Origin: DASSTY01 sp035760645
GTDB taxonomy: Bacteria; Gemmatimonadota; Gemmatimonadetes; Gemmatimonadales; GWC2-71-9
DNA length: 64,000 nucleotides
Direction: 5' to 3'
NCBI GenBank assembly: GCA_035760645.1
Contig: DASTSO010000099.1
Coordinates: forward strand, 14,909-78,908
Below the pieces are notes generated by a model. It was not told where the DNA came from, made no database searches, and saw only the letters and a program-made list of their open reading frames with translations. Position 1 is the stretch's first letter, and each line of letters starts with the position of its first letter. The position numbers and the translations under genes are program-made. Shown in pieces: positions 8,251-15,365 of this stretch.

Positions 8251-9111
8251 ATGTGCCAGAGGAGAACGAAGGTTTCGGCGCTCGGCTCCGCGGCCGCCCT
8301 GGTCCTGCTGCTGCTGGCGGCCGGCGGCGGCCGCCCCGCCGCGGCCCAGGAGACCCGGGTGGACGGCATGCGGGGCAACGCGCACGCGGGCGCAGCGGCC
8401 TACCGGCGCTACTGCATCGGCTGCCACGGCCCGGCGGGCGACGGCAACGGGGAGAACGCCCAGTGGATCGAGCCCAAGCCCCGCGACTTCACCGCCGCCA
8501 CGTTCAAGTGCCGCTCGACGCCGACCGGCGCGCTGCCCACCGACGAGGATCTCTACCACTCGGTCTCGCGCGGCTTCGTGACGACGAACATGCCGCCGTG
8601 GCTGCCGCTGCCGCGCCAGACCCGGGTCGATCTCGTCGCCTACATCAAGACCTTCTCGCCGCGCTGGGCGAGTCCCGGGGCGCGCACCCCGCTCGCCATT
8701 CCGCCCGAGACGCCCGTGACGGTGGAGAGCATTCTCCGCGGCCGGGCGCTCTTCCAGAAGATGGACTGCTGGAAGTGCCACGGCACGACCGGGCACGGCG
8801 ACGGCCCGTCCGCCTCCAGTCTGACCGACAGCAAGGACAACCCGATCCGGCCCTACAACTTCTCGACCGGAACGCGCTTCAAGTGCGGGGAGACCAACCA
8901 GGATCTCTACCGCATCTTCATGACCGGCGTCGACGGCACGCCGATGCCGTCGTTCGCCGACAACCTGCGGCCGGCGGAGGCGTGGGACCTGGTGCACTTC
9001 CTCCGCACCATGCAACGACTTCCCACCCCCGAGGCCAGGCTCTGGCAGGCGTGGCTTCCCGCGCACGCGCGGGAGCTCCCGCCCCTCGGCCCCGACCAGA
9101 GCGGCCAGTAG
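8251..9111 (+). CDS. Diheme cytochrome c
   Basis: Periplasmic electron carrier of 286 residues with a signal peptide (residues 1-32, ending AAAQ). It has two class-I-type cytochrome domains, each with one heme: CIGCH at 55-59 and CWKCH at 173-177. Candidate distal Met ligands lie in TTNMPPW and GTPMPSF, the latter followed by LRPAEAWDLVHFLRTM, the usual C-terminal helix of cytochrome c. GGAGGG 6 nt before ATG 8251 supports the start, 16 nt after the barrel gene. It is well placed to hand electrons to the CuA site of the downstream oxidase subunit II. The donor is unknown. Confidence 0.85.
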   Translation: MCQRRTKVSALGSAAALVLLLLAAGGGRPAAAQETRVDGMRGNAHAGAAAYRRYCIGCHGPAGDGNGENAQWIEPKPRDFTAATFKCRSTPTGALPTDEDLYHSVSRGFVTTNMPPWLPLPRQTRVDLVAYIKTFSPRWASPGARTPLAIPPETPVTVESILRGRALFQKMDCWKCHGTTGHGDGPSASSLTDSKDNPIRPYNFSTGTRFKCGETNQDLYRIFMTGVDGTPMPSFADNLRPAEAWDLVHFLRTMQRLPTPEARLWQAWLPAHARELPPLGPDQSGQ

Positions 9112-9156
9112 CCCCGCTCGCTTCCCGTCTCGCGCAGTTCGCGCAGGGGTGTTCCG

Positions 9157-9888
9157 ATGCGTATTCGCTCCCTCCAGTTCCCGCTCCTCGCCTCCGCGCT
9201 GGTCGTCGTCGGAGGGGTCGCCCTCACCGGCGCCTCGCGCCCGGCCCCGGCAGCGGGCTCCGTCAGTGGCACCGTCACCTTCACCGGCACACCGCCGAAG
9301 ATGCGTCCGATCGACATGGCCAAGGAGCCGGCCTGCGCGAAGGAGCACGCCACGCCGATCATGGTCGAGAACGTCGTGACCGGCCCCGGCAACGCGGTCG
9401 AGAACGTCGTCGTCTACGTCTCGGCCGGCGGCGCGGCCGGCGCCGCCGCGACGACGCCCGTGCGCTACGACCAGAAGGGCTGCCAGTATCTGCCGCACGT
9501 GGCCGTGATGCAGGCGGGCCAGCCGCTGACGATCTACAACGACGATCCGATCTCGCACAACATCCACCCGATGCCGAAGGCGAACCCGGAGTGGAACAAG
9601 TCGCAGCCGACGGGGAGTCCGCCGATCCGGACCGCGTACGCGAAGCCCGAGTTCATCCCGGTCAAGTGCAACATCCATCCCTGGATGCACGGCTACTTCG
9701 CGGTCCTGCCCACCTCGCACTCCGCCCTGACCGGGAACGACGGGAAGTTCGAGCTGACCGGCCTCGCGCCGGGCAAGTACACCATCACCGCCTGGCACGA
9801 GAAGTTCGGCACCCAGAGCCAGGAGGTGACCGTCACGGGCACCAAGGCCGCGACGGCGGACTTCGTCTTCAAGGCCCTGCCGTACTGA
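9157..9888 (+). CDS. Cupredoxin-like, carboxypeptidase-regulatory-domain protein
   Basis: A 243-residue exported protein with a leader to about residue 33. The central part reads like a plastocyanin-type cupredoxin: AGQPLTIYNDDPISHNIH, with His134 and His137 candidates, and CNIHPWMHGYF, giving Cys171, His174 and Met177 in type 1 copper spacing. An N-terminal strand block (GSVSGTVTFTG) and the C-terminal GNDGKFELTGLAPGKYTITAWHEKFG match carboxypeptidase regulatory-like beta-sandwich repeats. Such proteins often flank cytochrome clusters. It could be a soluble copper electron carrier between the cytochromes and the oxidase; copper binding is inferred from the ligand pattern. Confidence 0.75.
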   Translation: MRIRSLQFPLLASALVVVGGVALTGASRPAPAAGSVSGTVTFTGTPPKMRPIDMAKEPACAKEHATPIMVENVVTGPGNAVENVVVYVSAGGAAGAAATTPVRYDQKGCQYLPHVAVMQAGQPLTIYNDDPISHNIHPMPKANPEWNKSQPTGSPPIRTAYAKPEFIPVKCNIHPWMHGYFAVLPTSHSALTGNDGKFELTGLAPGKYTITAWHEKFGTQSQEVTVTGTKAATADFVFKALPY

Positions 9889-9925
9889 CCCCGGCGGGTC
9901 GCGGCGCGCGAAGGGCGGACGCAAC

Positions 9926-10726
9926 GTGGGCAAACTGTTCGCAGTCCTGGTGGCGCTGATCACCCTGGTCTCGACGGGGATCTTCGTCGCGCGCATCTGG
10001 TGGCCGCCGCCGGACATCTCGACCCTCGGCATCGGCATCGACCGCCAGCTCACCGAGACGATGGTCGCGGCCGGGGTCCTGTTCGTCGCCGCGCAGCTCA
10101 CGCTCGCGGTCTTCGCCTGGCGCTACGGCGGGCGCAGCGCCGCGCACCCGATCCGCGTCTTCCCCGGCGGCGCCGCCCCGATGGTGGGCTTCGCCGTCGT
10201 GCTCGTCGGCCTCGAGATCGCCGTGCTGACGCTGATCGGCACCCGGGTCTGGAGCCGGATCTTTCTCACGCCGCCCGCGCCGAACGCGCTCGCGATCGAC
10301 GTCCAGGCCGAGCAGTTCGCCTACTGCTTCCGCTATCCGGGGCCGGACGGGAAGCTCGGCGCGGTCCACCCGGAGTTGATGGACGAGGGCAGCGGCAACT
10401 TCTTCGGCCTCGACCCCGCGAACGACACCGCCGCGCGCGACGACATCATCTCCGCCACGCTCGAGGTGCCCGTCGGCCGGCCGATCCTGCTGACGCTGCA
10501 CGCCAAGGACGTGGGGCACTCCTTCTACGTCCCCGATCTGCGCCTCCAGCAGGACTTCGTGCCGGGACTGACGATTCCCCTCCACTTCACCGCGACCCGC
10601 GCGACGAAGCGGGAGATCGTCTGCACCCAGCTCTGCGGTCTCGGGCACTACAACATGCGGGCCTATCTCGAAGTCCTCCCGCCCGACCGCTTCGCGCAGT
10701 GGCTCAAGGAGCAGAGCCCGGAGTAG
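9926..10726 (+). CDS. coxB: Cytochrome c oxidase subunit II (CuA)
   Basis: Membrane-anchored CuA subunit that accepts electrons from cytochrome c. The CuA site is complete: KDVGHSFYVPDL gives the first His, and CTQLCGLGHYNM supplies Cys, Cys, His and Met in CxxxCxxxHxxM spacing. The usual Glu between the cysteines is Gln here. At 266 residues it is unusual in showing three hydrophobic segments (about 4-22, 45-65 and 80-102) before the cupredoxin domain, where canonical subunit II has two. GTG 9926 starts the frame. No cytochrome c domain is fused to it. The gene order II-I-III-III resembles CoxMNOP-type alternative oxidases. Confidence 0.9.
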   Translation: MGKLFAVLVALITLVSTGIFVARIWWPPPDISTLGIGIDRQLTETMVAAGVLFVAAQLTLAVFAWRYGGRSAAHPIRVFPGGAAPMVGFAVVLVGLEIAVLTLIGTRVWSRIFLTPPAPNALAIDVQAEQFAYCFRYPGPDGKLGAVHPELMDEGSGNFFGLDPANDTAARDDIISATLEVPVGRPILLTLHAKDVGHSFYVPDLRLQQDFVPGLTIPLHFTATRATKREIVCTQLCGLGHYNMRAYLEVLPPDRFAQWLKEQSPE

Positions 10727-10740
10727 CAGGAGCGCGCCCC

Positions 10741-12546
10741 ATGTCCGATACCGCCCCCCCGCCGGTCGTCCGCCGCCACGCACTGCAGGGCCGGGTCCGC
10801 CCGCCGCACCCGGCGGCCCCGCCCGGCTTCCTGCGGCGCCACGTCTTCAGTCTCGATCACAAGGTCATCGGCAGGCAGTACCTGGACCTCGCCCTCGTCG
10901 CGGTGCTGACCGGCATGGTGCTCTCCTGGCTCATGCGCTTCCACCTGGCCTACCCCGAGGCGGCGCTGCCGGGGCTCGGGGCGCTGGCGCCCAACCGCGC
11001 CCCCAACGGGGTGATGACGCCCGAGCTCTATCTCTCGCTCATGACGATGCACGGCACGATCATGGTCTTCTTCGTGCTGACCACGGCGCCGTTCGCGGGC
11101 TTCGGGAACTTCGTGCTGCCGCTCCAGGTGGGCGCGGAGGACATGGCGTTCCCGCGCTTCAACATGATGTCCTTCTGGGTGACCCTCGCGGCGTTCCTGG
11201 TCCTGGTCGCCGCCTTCTTCGTCCCGGAGGGACCACCGCTCTCGGGGTGGACCGCCTACGCTCCGCTCAGCGCGATCGGGAAGGACGCGGGCCCCGGACA
11301 GGGGCTGGGCCAGACGCTCTGGGTCTGCTCGATCGCCCTCTTCTGCGTCGCCCAGCTGCTGGGCTCGCTCAACTTCATCGCCACCACGCTGGACTGCCGC
11401 ACCCGGGGGATGTCGCTGATGCGCCTGCCCCAGTCGACGTGGGCCTGGTTCATCACCTCGGTCATCGCCCTGATCGCCTTCTCGGTGCTGCTGCCGGCGT
11501 GCATCCTGCTTCTGCTCGACCGGGTGGCGGGCACGAGCTTCTTCGTCCCCGGCGGCCTGGTCGTGAGCGACCGGCTGCAGCCGCACACCGGCGGCTCGCC
11601 GCTGCTCTGGCAGCACCTCTTCTGGTTCTTCGGGCACCCCGAGGTCTACATCGCCATCCTGCCGGGCTTCGGCATCGTGTCGCACATCCTGCCGGCCTTC
11701 GCGCGCAAGCCGCTGCTCGGGCCCCGGGTGGTGATCGGCTGCATGGTCGCGATCGGGTTCCTCAGCTACACCGTGTGGGGTCACCACATGTTCCTGAGCG
11801 GAATGAACCCCGTCTCGGCCACCCTGTTCTCCGTGCCCACGCTGATCATCACGATCCCGGCCACGATCGTGACGCTGCTGTGGATCGGCACCCTCTACGG
11901 CTCCCGGCTCCGGCTCACGACGGCGGCGCTGTTCTGCCTCGGCTTCGTGTCGGTCTTCGTGACCGGCGGCATGAGCGGTTTCTTCCTCGCGCAGCCATCC
12001 ATCGACACCTATCTGCACGGCACCTACTTCGTCGTGGGGCACTTCCACTTCGTCATGGGCGTGGCCGCGATGTTCGGGATCTTCGCGGGCGTCTACTTCT
12101 GGTTCCCCAAGATGTACGGCCGGATGCTCGACGAGCGGCTCGGGAAACTGCACTTCGTGCTGACGCTCGTGGGGGTCTACTGCATCTTCATGCCGATGCA
12201 CTATCTCGGACTGGCCGGGAACGTGCGCCGCTACTCGGCGTTCACGGACGACTACATGAAGGGCTCGCTCCCGCTGCACCGGTTCATCACGATCGCGGCG
12301 CTGTTCACGGGGGCCGTGCAGCTCGTCTTTCTGGCGAATCTGATCCGGAGCCGGCTGCGCGGCGCGAAGGCCCCCGACAACCCCTGGGAGGCGACCACCC
12401 TCGAGTGGGCCACGTCGTCGCCCCCGCCGGCGGACAACTTCGGCGGCCACCCTCCGGTCGTCGCCCGCGGCCCGAACGAGTACGGGGTGCCCGGCCCCAC
12501 CGGCGACTTCGTGATGCAGGCCGCTCCCGAGCTGGGCGAGGTGTGA
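10741..12546 (+). CDS. coxA: Cytochrome c oxidase subunit I
   Basis: Catalytic heme-copper subunit reducing O2 to water and pumping protons in the inner membrane. The 601 residues show about 12 membrane segments and all ligands: heme a His104 (MTMHGTIM) and His436, CuB His299 with Tyr303 in HPEVY, CuB His348/His349 in WGHHMF, and heme a3 His434 in VGHFHFVMG. Glu301 within HPEVY marks a type A1 oxidase. The long polar C-terminal tail (after residue 560) is Pro-rich. ATG 10741 follows the subunit II stop by 14 nt with AGGAG upstream, and fits the N-terminal lead-in before FSLDHKVIGRQY. Confidence 0.97.
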   Translation: MSDTAPPPVVRRHALQGRVRPPHPAAPPGFLRRHVFSLDHKVIGRQYLDLALVAVLTGMVLSWLMRFHLAYPEAALPGLGALAPNRAPNGVMTPELYLSLMTMHGTIMVFFVLTTAPFAGFGNFVLPLQVGAEDMAFPRFNMMSFWVTLAAFLVLVAAFFVPEGPPLSGWTAYAPLSAIGKDAGPGQGLGQTLWVCSIALFCVAQLLGSLNFIATTLDCRTRGMSLMRLPQSTWAWFITSVIALIAFSVLLPACILLLLDRVAGTSFFVPGGLVVSDRLQPHTGGSPLLWQHLFWFFGHPEVYIAILPGFGIVSHILPAFARKPLLGPRVVIGCMVAIGFLSYTVWGHHMFLSGMNPVSATLFSVPTLIITIPATIVTLLWIGTLYGSRLRLTTAALFCLGFVSVFVTGGMSGFFLAQPSIDTYLHGTYFVVGHFHFVMGVAAMFGIFAGVYFWFPKMYGRMLDERLGKLHFVLTLVGVYCIFMPMHYLGLAGNVRRYSAFTDDYMKGSLPLHRFITIAALFTGAVQLVFLANLIRSRLRGAKAPDNPWEATTLEWATSSPPPADNFGGHPPVVARGPNEYGVPGPTGDFVMQAAPELGEV

Positions 12547-12547
12547 G

Positions 12548-13105
12548 GTGGACGCCGTGCCCCGGCCGGCACCCGGCGCCGCCATCCGCACCGGCGTCTG
12601 GCTCGGCATCGCGGCGATCGCGATGTCGTTCGCGGCCTACACGAGCGCCCTGCTCGTCCGCCAGGGCGGGGCCCCGGATTGGCGGCACCTCCGACTGCCG
12701 CCGCTGCTCTTCGGCAATACCGTGGTGCTGCTCGCGAGCAGCGCGACCCTGGAGCTGGGCCGGCGCGGGTTCGGCCGGCGGGCCCCGGCCGAGGGCCGCC
12801 GCTGGCTCCGGATCACGCTGGGGCTGGGGCTGCTCTTCGTCGCCGGCCAGGTCGCGGCGTGGCGCGAGCTCGCCGCGCAAGGCGTCTACCTCGCCACCAA
12901 CCCGGCCAGCTCGTTCTTCTACGTCCTCACCGGGCTCCATGCGCTCCACCTCCTCGGCGGGATCACGGCGCTCGGATACGCGCTGAGCCGGGTCCGCGGC
13001 CCCGTCCTCCTCCCGCCGCCCGCGCTCGACGGCGCGGCGCTCTACTGGCACTTCATGGACGCCCTCTGGCTCTATCTCCTGGGCCTCCTCGTCCTGCGGC
13101 TGTAG
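12548..13105 (+). CDS. Cytochrome c oxidase subunit III-like protein (first copy, CoxO-type)
   Basis: A 185-residue membrane protein with five hydrophobic segments. It ends with the subunit III signature region FFYVLTGLHALHLLGGI, followed by ALYWHFMDALWLYLLGLL, corresponding to the last helices of CoxC. It lacks the length of canonical subunit III and differs strongly from the second copy immediately downstream. Two consecutive short subunit III genes after subunit I are known from coxMNOP clusters (CoxO and CoxP). The start is GTG 12548, one nt past the coxA stop; GTG 12557, 7 nt after GAGG, is an equally good start. Confidence 0.82.
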   Translation: MDAVPRPAPGAAIRTGVWLGIAAIAMSFAAYTSALLVRQGGAPDWRHLRLPPLLFGNTVVLLASSATLELGRRGFGRRAPAEGRRWLRITLGLGLLFVAGQVAAWRELAAQGVYLATNPASSFFYVLTGLHALHLLGGITALGYALSRVRGPVLLPPPALDGAALYWHFMDALWLYLLGLLVLRL

Positions 13106-13131
13106 TCGTCCTCGGAAGGGGCGTGCACGCC

Positions 13132-13806
13132 ATGAGCGACCCCGAGCTGTTCCTGCCCCGCGACGCCGCCGCCCCGGCGGTAGGCCCCACCGCGCCCGTC
13201 TCGCACGTCGCACACGTCGCGGTGGAGGCGTCACCGCTCGGGCTCCCGTCCCGCAACCTGGCGATCTGGCTCTTCATCACGGCCGACGCCGCCACCTTCG
13301 GCGCCATCCTCTTCGGCTACGGCTATCTGCGGGTGGGCAGCCCGACCTGGTCCCGACCGTTCGCCTTCGTGCCGACGATCCTCAACGCCGTGATCATGAC
13401 CGTGATCCTGCTGACGAGCAGCCTCACGATGCTCGCCGCCACCCGCGCCGCCGAGGCCGGACGGCGGGAAGCGACCGTGCGCCGGCTGGGCGCCACCGTG
13501 CTCCTCGGGCTCGCGTTCGCGGGACTGCATCTGCGGGAGTGGTTCGCCATGATCGCCGAGGGCTGGCGGCCGGGCACGAACCCGCTGGGCGGCCCGCCGA
13601 TCTTCGGCGCGACGTTCTTCAGCATCACCGGCCTGCACCTGCTGCACGTGGTGGGCGGCGTGGTGGCGCTCGTCGTCATCGCCCTCGGCGTCCGCAGCGG
13701 CCGCTTCGGGGCCGGGCACGTCGAGACCACCGGACTCTACTGGCACTTCGTCGACCTGGTGTGGATGTTCGTCTTCCCCCTGGTCTATCTCATGAACGCG
13801 CGGTGA
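13132..13806 (+). CDS. coxC: Cytochrome c oxidase subunit III (second copy, CoxP-type)
   Basis: A 224-residue membrane protein with five to six helices. Subunit III hallmarks are LAIWLFITADAATFGAILFGY near residue 43, GLHLREWFAM, FFSITGLHLLHVVGG and GLYWHFVDLVWMFVFPLVYL. It is closer to classical CoxC than the preceding gene. Subunit III stabilises proton uptake and the catalytic core. ATG 13132 is preceded by GGAAGGGG. It lies 26 nt after the first copy and 38 nt before subunit IV, clearly in the same operon. Confidence 0.9.
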   Translation: MSDPELFLPRDAAAPAVGPTAPVSHVAHVAVEASPLGLPSRNLAIWLFITADAATFGAILFGYGYLRVGSPTWSRPFAFVPTILNAVIMTVILLTSSLTMLAATRAAEAGRREATVRRLGATVLLGLAFAGLHLREWFAMIAEGWRPGTNPLGGPPIFGATFFSITGLHLLHVVGGVVALVVIALGVRSGRFGAGHVETTGLYWHFVDLVWMFVFPLVYLMNAR

Positions 13807-13831
13807 CCGCGCGATGCGCGCGCTCCGCGGC

Positions 13832-13842
13832 AGGAGGTGATC
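13832..13842 (+). promoter_or_regulatory. Full-length Shine-Dalgarno AGGAGGTGATC
   Basis: The 11 bases are the exact complement of the usual 16S rRNA 3' tail and end 2 nt before ATG 13845 of the subunit IV gene. Such a complete match is exceptional and is not seen at the other starts in the window. Confidence 0.8.
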
Positions 13843-13844
13843 GC

Positions 13845-14150
13845 ATGGCTCCGGCAGGCACCGCCCACCGCCACCGGCTTCCGGCCTACGTCGGCGTCTG
13901 GCTCGCGCTGGTCCTGATCGTGGGCATCGAGGTCCAGGTCACGTACGCGCGGCTCCCGGCGCGGCTGCTGCTCCCCGTGCTGCTCGGCCTCGCGGTGATC
14001 GAGGCCCTGCTCGCGCTCCTCTACTTCATGCACCTGCGCTACGAGCGGCCGCTGGTGTTCTGGAGCGTGATCTCGACGCTCCTCTTCGTGCTGCTGATGA
14101 TGAACCAGTTCTGGGCGGACGCCCGCCGCCTCCTGGCCCTGCACCGATGA
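13845..14150 (+). CDS. Cytochrome c oxidase subunit IV-like membrane protein
   Basis: A 102-residue protein with three predicted helices (about 15-33, 38-60 and 68-86). YVGVWLALVLIVGIEVQVTY, then LLALLYFMHLRYERPL, then MMNQFWADARRL match the pattern of the prokaryotic cytochrome c oxidase subunit IV (COX4_pro/CtaF-like) family, including the conserved YFMHL segment. It probably stabilises the oxidase and has no catalytic residues. Translation should be strong because of the perfect Shine-Dalgarno. Position right after the two subunit III genes is the usual place for subunit IV. Confidence 0.8.
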   Translation: MAPAGTAHRHRLPAYVGVWLALVLIVGIEVQVTYARLPARLLLPVLLGLAVIEALLALLYFMHLRYERPLVFWSVISTLLFVLLMMNQFWADARRLLALHR

Positions 14151-14172
14151 CGGCGCCGGAGGAGCCCCGCCG

Positions 14173-14298
14173 GTGACGCTGCCGTCGGTGCACGCGATGC
14201 TGCCGGCGATGGCGATGCTGGCGATCCCGGCCTTCCTCGTCTGCGTCGGTATCACGCTGCTCGCCTATCGCAAGCGCCACTCGCGCGGCGGCGAGTAG
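14173..14298 (+). CDS. 41-residue single-pass membrane protein, possible oxidase accessory
   Basis: A short frame (GTG 14173, TAG 14296-14298) that is easily missed. It encodes a hydrophobic helix of about 20 residues containing LAIPAFLVCVGITLLAYR, then a basic RKRHSRGGE tail, so the C-terminus should face the cytoplasm. GGAGGA lies about 9 nt before the GTG. It follows the subunit IV gene by 22 nt and precedes the operon terminator. Small single-helix subunits are common in terminal oxidases (CcoQ and CydX are functional analogues), so a structural or assembly role is inferred. No specific family is recognised, and translation is unproven. Confidence 0.55.
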   Translation: MTLPSVHAMLPAMAMLAIPAFLVCVGITLLAYRKRHSRGGE

Positions 14299-14330
14299 GC
14301 GGGCGGGCGCGGCGGGATACCGTGAACACG

Positions 14331-14372
14331 AAACCCTCCGGGGGCTCATCGCGATGAGCCCCCGGAGGGTTT
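14331..14372. terminator. 42-nt perfect palindrome closing the oxidase operon and tRNA-Gln
   Basis: AAACCCTCCGGGGGCTCATC at 14331-14350 pairs with its exact complement ending at 14372. The palindrome lies between the oxidase operon (plus) and the 3' end of tRNA-Gln (minus). With AAA/TTT at the stem base it can act in both directions. Its core, AACCCTCCGG and a GCTCATCGCGA loop, recurs in the hairpin at 18753-18787. Confidence 0.85.
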
Positions 14373-14393
14373 CCTCCATCCGAACCGCCTGCA

Positions 14394-14466
14394 TTGCCCC
14401 GCCTGGGCTCGAACCAGGAGTCTTCTGATCCAAAGTCAGACGTGTTGCCGATTACACCACGGGGCA
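14394..14466 (-). tRNA. tRNA-Gln (anticodon TTG)
   Basis: The 73-nt sequence folds into a full cloverleaf: acceptor TGCCCCG/CGGGGCA, a 4-bp D stem GTGT/ACAC with AATCGGCA, anticodon stem TCTGA/TCAGA with loop CTTTGGA (anticodon TTG, reading CAA), and T arm CCTGG-TTCGAAC-CCAGG. The discriminator is A, and the CCA end is not encoded. It is transcribed against the oxidase operon and ends at the shared palindromic terminator. Confidence 0.97.
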
Positions 14467-14473
14467 GCGCGGT

Positions 14474-14481
14474 CAAAGGTA
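14474..14481 (-). promoter_or_regulatory. TAnnTTTG promoter element of tRNA-Gln
   Basis: TACCTTTG on the minus strand is an exact match to the -7 consensus TAnnTTTG. It ends 7 nt before the mature tRNA 5' end, so transcription would begin only a few nucleotides ahead of the tRNA. No convincing -33 TTTG is present. Confidence 0.65.
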
Positions 14482-14632
14482 CTCGCTCGCCCGGGTCGCG
14501 ACCAGCCGCGCGGCGCCGGGCGCGCCGGGCATGAGGGCCGCGGTGTGGCGTGGCGCACCGCCCGCGCGGGCAGGGGCTCGTAGCATGGCCGTGTCGCCCT
14601 TCCCCGCACCACGTCGGCCCGGAGTCCGCGCC

Positions 14633-15235
14633 ATGCCCGCGTCCCTGCGTCCGCTCACCGGCCCGCTCGCCCTCGCCGCCCTCGCCCTCCTCCTGGCCTG
14701 CGAGGCCGGCTCGGGCACCTTCGGCACCTCCACCCCCGGCGTCATCACCACCGGCGGCGGCACCCCCATCGGGACGCCCGCCGACACGGCGAGTCCGGGC
14801 GGGCCCGGCAGCGCACCGGGCGGGGCGCCCGGGAGCGGCGCGGAAGCCCTGCGGATCACCCCGTTCGGCGACACGGTGAGCGTGGGCGACAGCGTGCGCT
14901 TCGCCGCCGTCGTGCTCGACGCCTCCGGCGTTCCCGCCCCGGGCCGGATCATCCACTGGAGCGTCACCGACACCACGGTCGCCATCGTCGACGCGAGCGG
15001 GCTCGTGCACACCCGGCGCCCGGGGCTCGACAGCATCGTGGCCGCCTCGGGGACGCTCACGAGCGCGGCGATCCTCGTCGTGGTCGACACCGGCACGACG
15101 CCCGGCGTCGTCACCGCACCGCCCCTCCCGCCGCAGCCGCCGGAGTCCCTGCCGCCCGATACGACGGCTCCGCCGCCGCCGCCGCCACCGCCGGCCCCCC
15201 CGCCGCCCGACACGGGGCTCACGCGCCGCGGCTGA
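14633..15235 (+). CDS. Lipoprotein with a Big (bacterial Ig-like) domain
   Basis: A 200-residue surface or periplasmic lipoprotein. The leader LTGPLALAALALLLAC ends in a good lipobox (LLAC), with Cys about residue 22. A Gly/Thr/Pro linker is followed by one Ig-like group 2 domain at about 77-160 (LRITPFGDTVSVGDSVRFAA, WSVTDTTVAIVDASGLVHT, SILVVV-like end). The last 40 residues are a proline-rich tail with runs of up to eight prolines. ATG 14633 is chosen because the signal peptide begins there and GGAG lies upstream; frames opening at 14531 would add a non-leader extension. Its function is unknown; such domains mediate adhesion or structural contacts. Confidence 0.7.
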   Translation: MPASLRPLTGPLALAALALLLACEAGSGTFGTSTPGVITTGGGTPIGTPADTASPGGPGSAPGGAPGSGAEALRITPFGDTVSVGDSVRFAAVVLDASGVPAPGRIIHWSVTDTTVAIVDASGLVHTRRPGLDSIVAASGTLTSAAILVVVDTGTTPGVVTAPPLPPQPPESLPPDTTAPPPPPPPPAPPPPDTGLTRRG

Positions 15236-15271
15236 CGCGGCGCTCCGCGCGCCGTCCCTGGACAGTGCTGT

Positions 15272-15279
15272 TAGCTTTT
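15272..15279 (+). promoter_or_regulatory. Candidate distal prs promoter TAGCTTTT
   Basis: TAGCTTTT fits TAnnTTTG except for the last base, and shares its first seven bases with the larE element TAGCTTTC. It would give a leader of about 80 nt upstream of prs. Confidence 0.4.
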
Positions 15280-15320
15280 CCGCCTGATCCGGCCCCGCCC
15301 GCGCCCGCCTGCCGTCCCGG

Positions 15321-15350
15321 TTGACGCCCGTGGCCCTAACTGGGTATTTT
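15321..15350 (+). promoter_or_regulatory. Candidate proximal prs promoter TTGACG-18-TATTTT
   Basis: TTGACG at 15321-15326 and TATTTT at 15345-15350 are separated by 18 nt in an AT-richer patch 16 nt before the prs ATG. This is the best match here to a classical sigma-70 promoter. The resulting leader would be only about 10 nt. Confidence 0.45.
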
Positions 15351-15365
15351 TTCGGGCTGTAACCT

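Noticed and set aside
8116..10101. A 661-residue open frame antisense to the cytochrome and cupredoxin genes
   Set aside because: Shadow of real genes caused by GC-rich third positions; composition is Arg/Gly-rich with no domain, and the plus-strand genes have heme and copper motifs.
6720..14298. Horizontal transfer of the respiratory operon
   Set aside because: Base composition looks like its surroundings and no integrase, tRNA-flanking repeat or transposon end was found; the adjacent tRNA-Gln shows no duplicated 3' end.
14531..14632. An upstream start (ATG 14531) for the Big-domain lipoprotein
   Set aside because: It would place 34 non-hydrophobic residues before the signal peptide; ATG 14633 fits the leader and has GGAG upstream.
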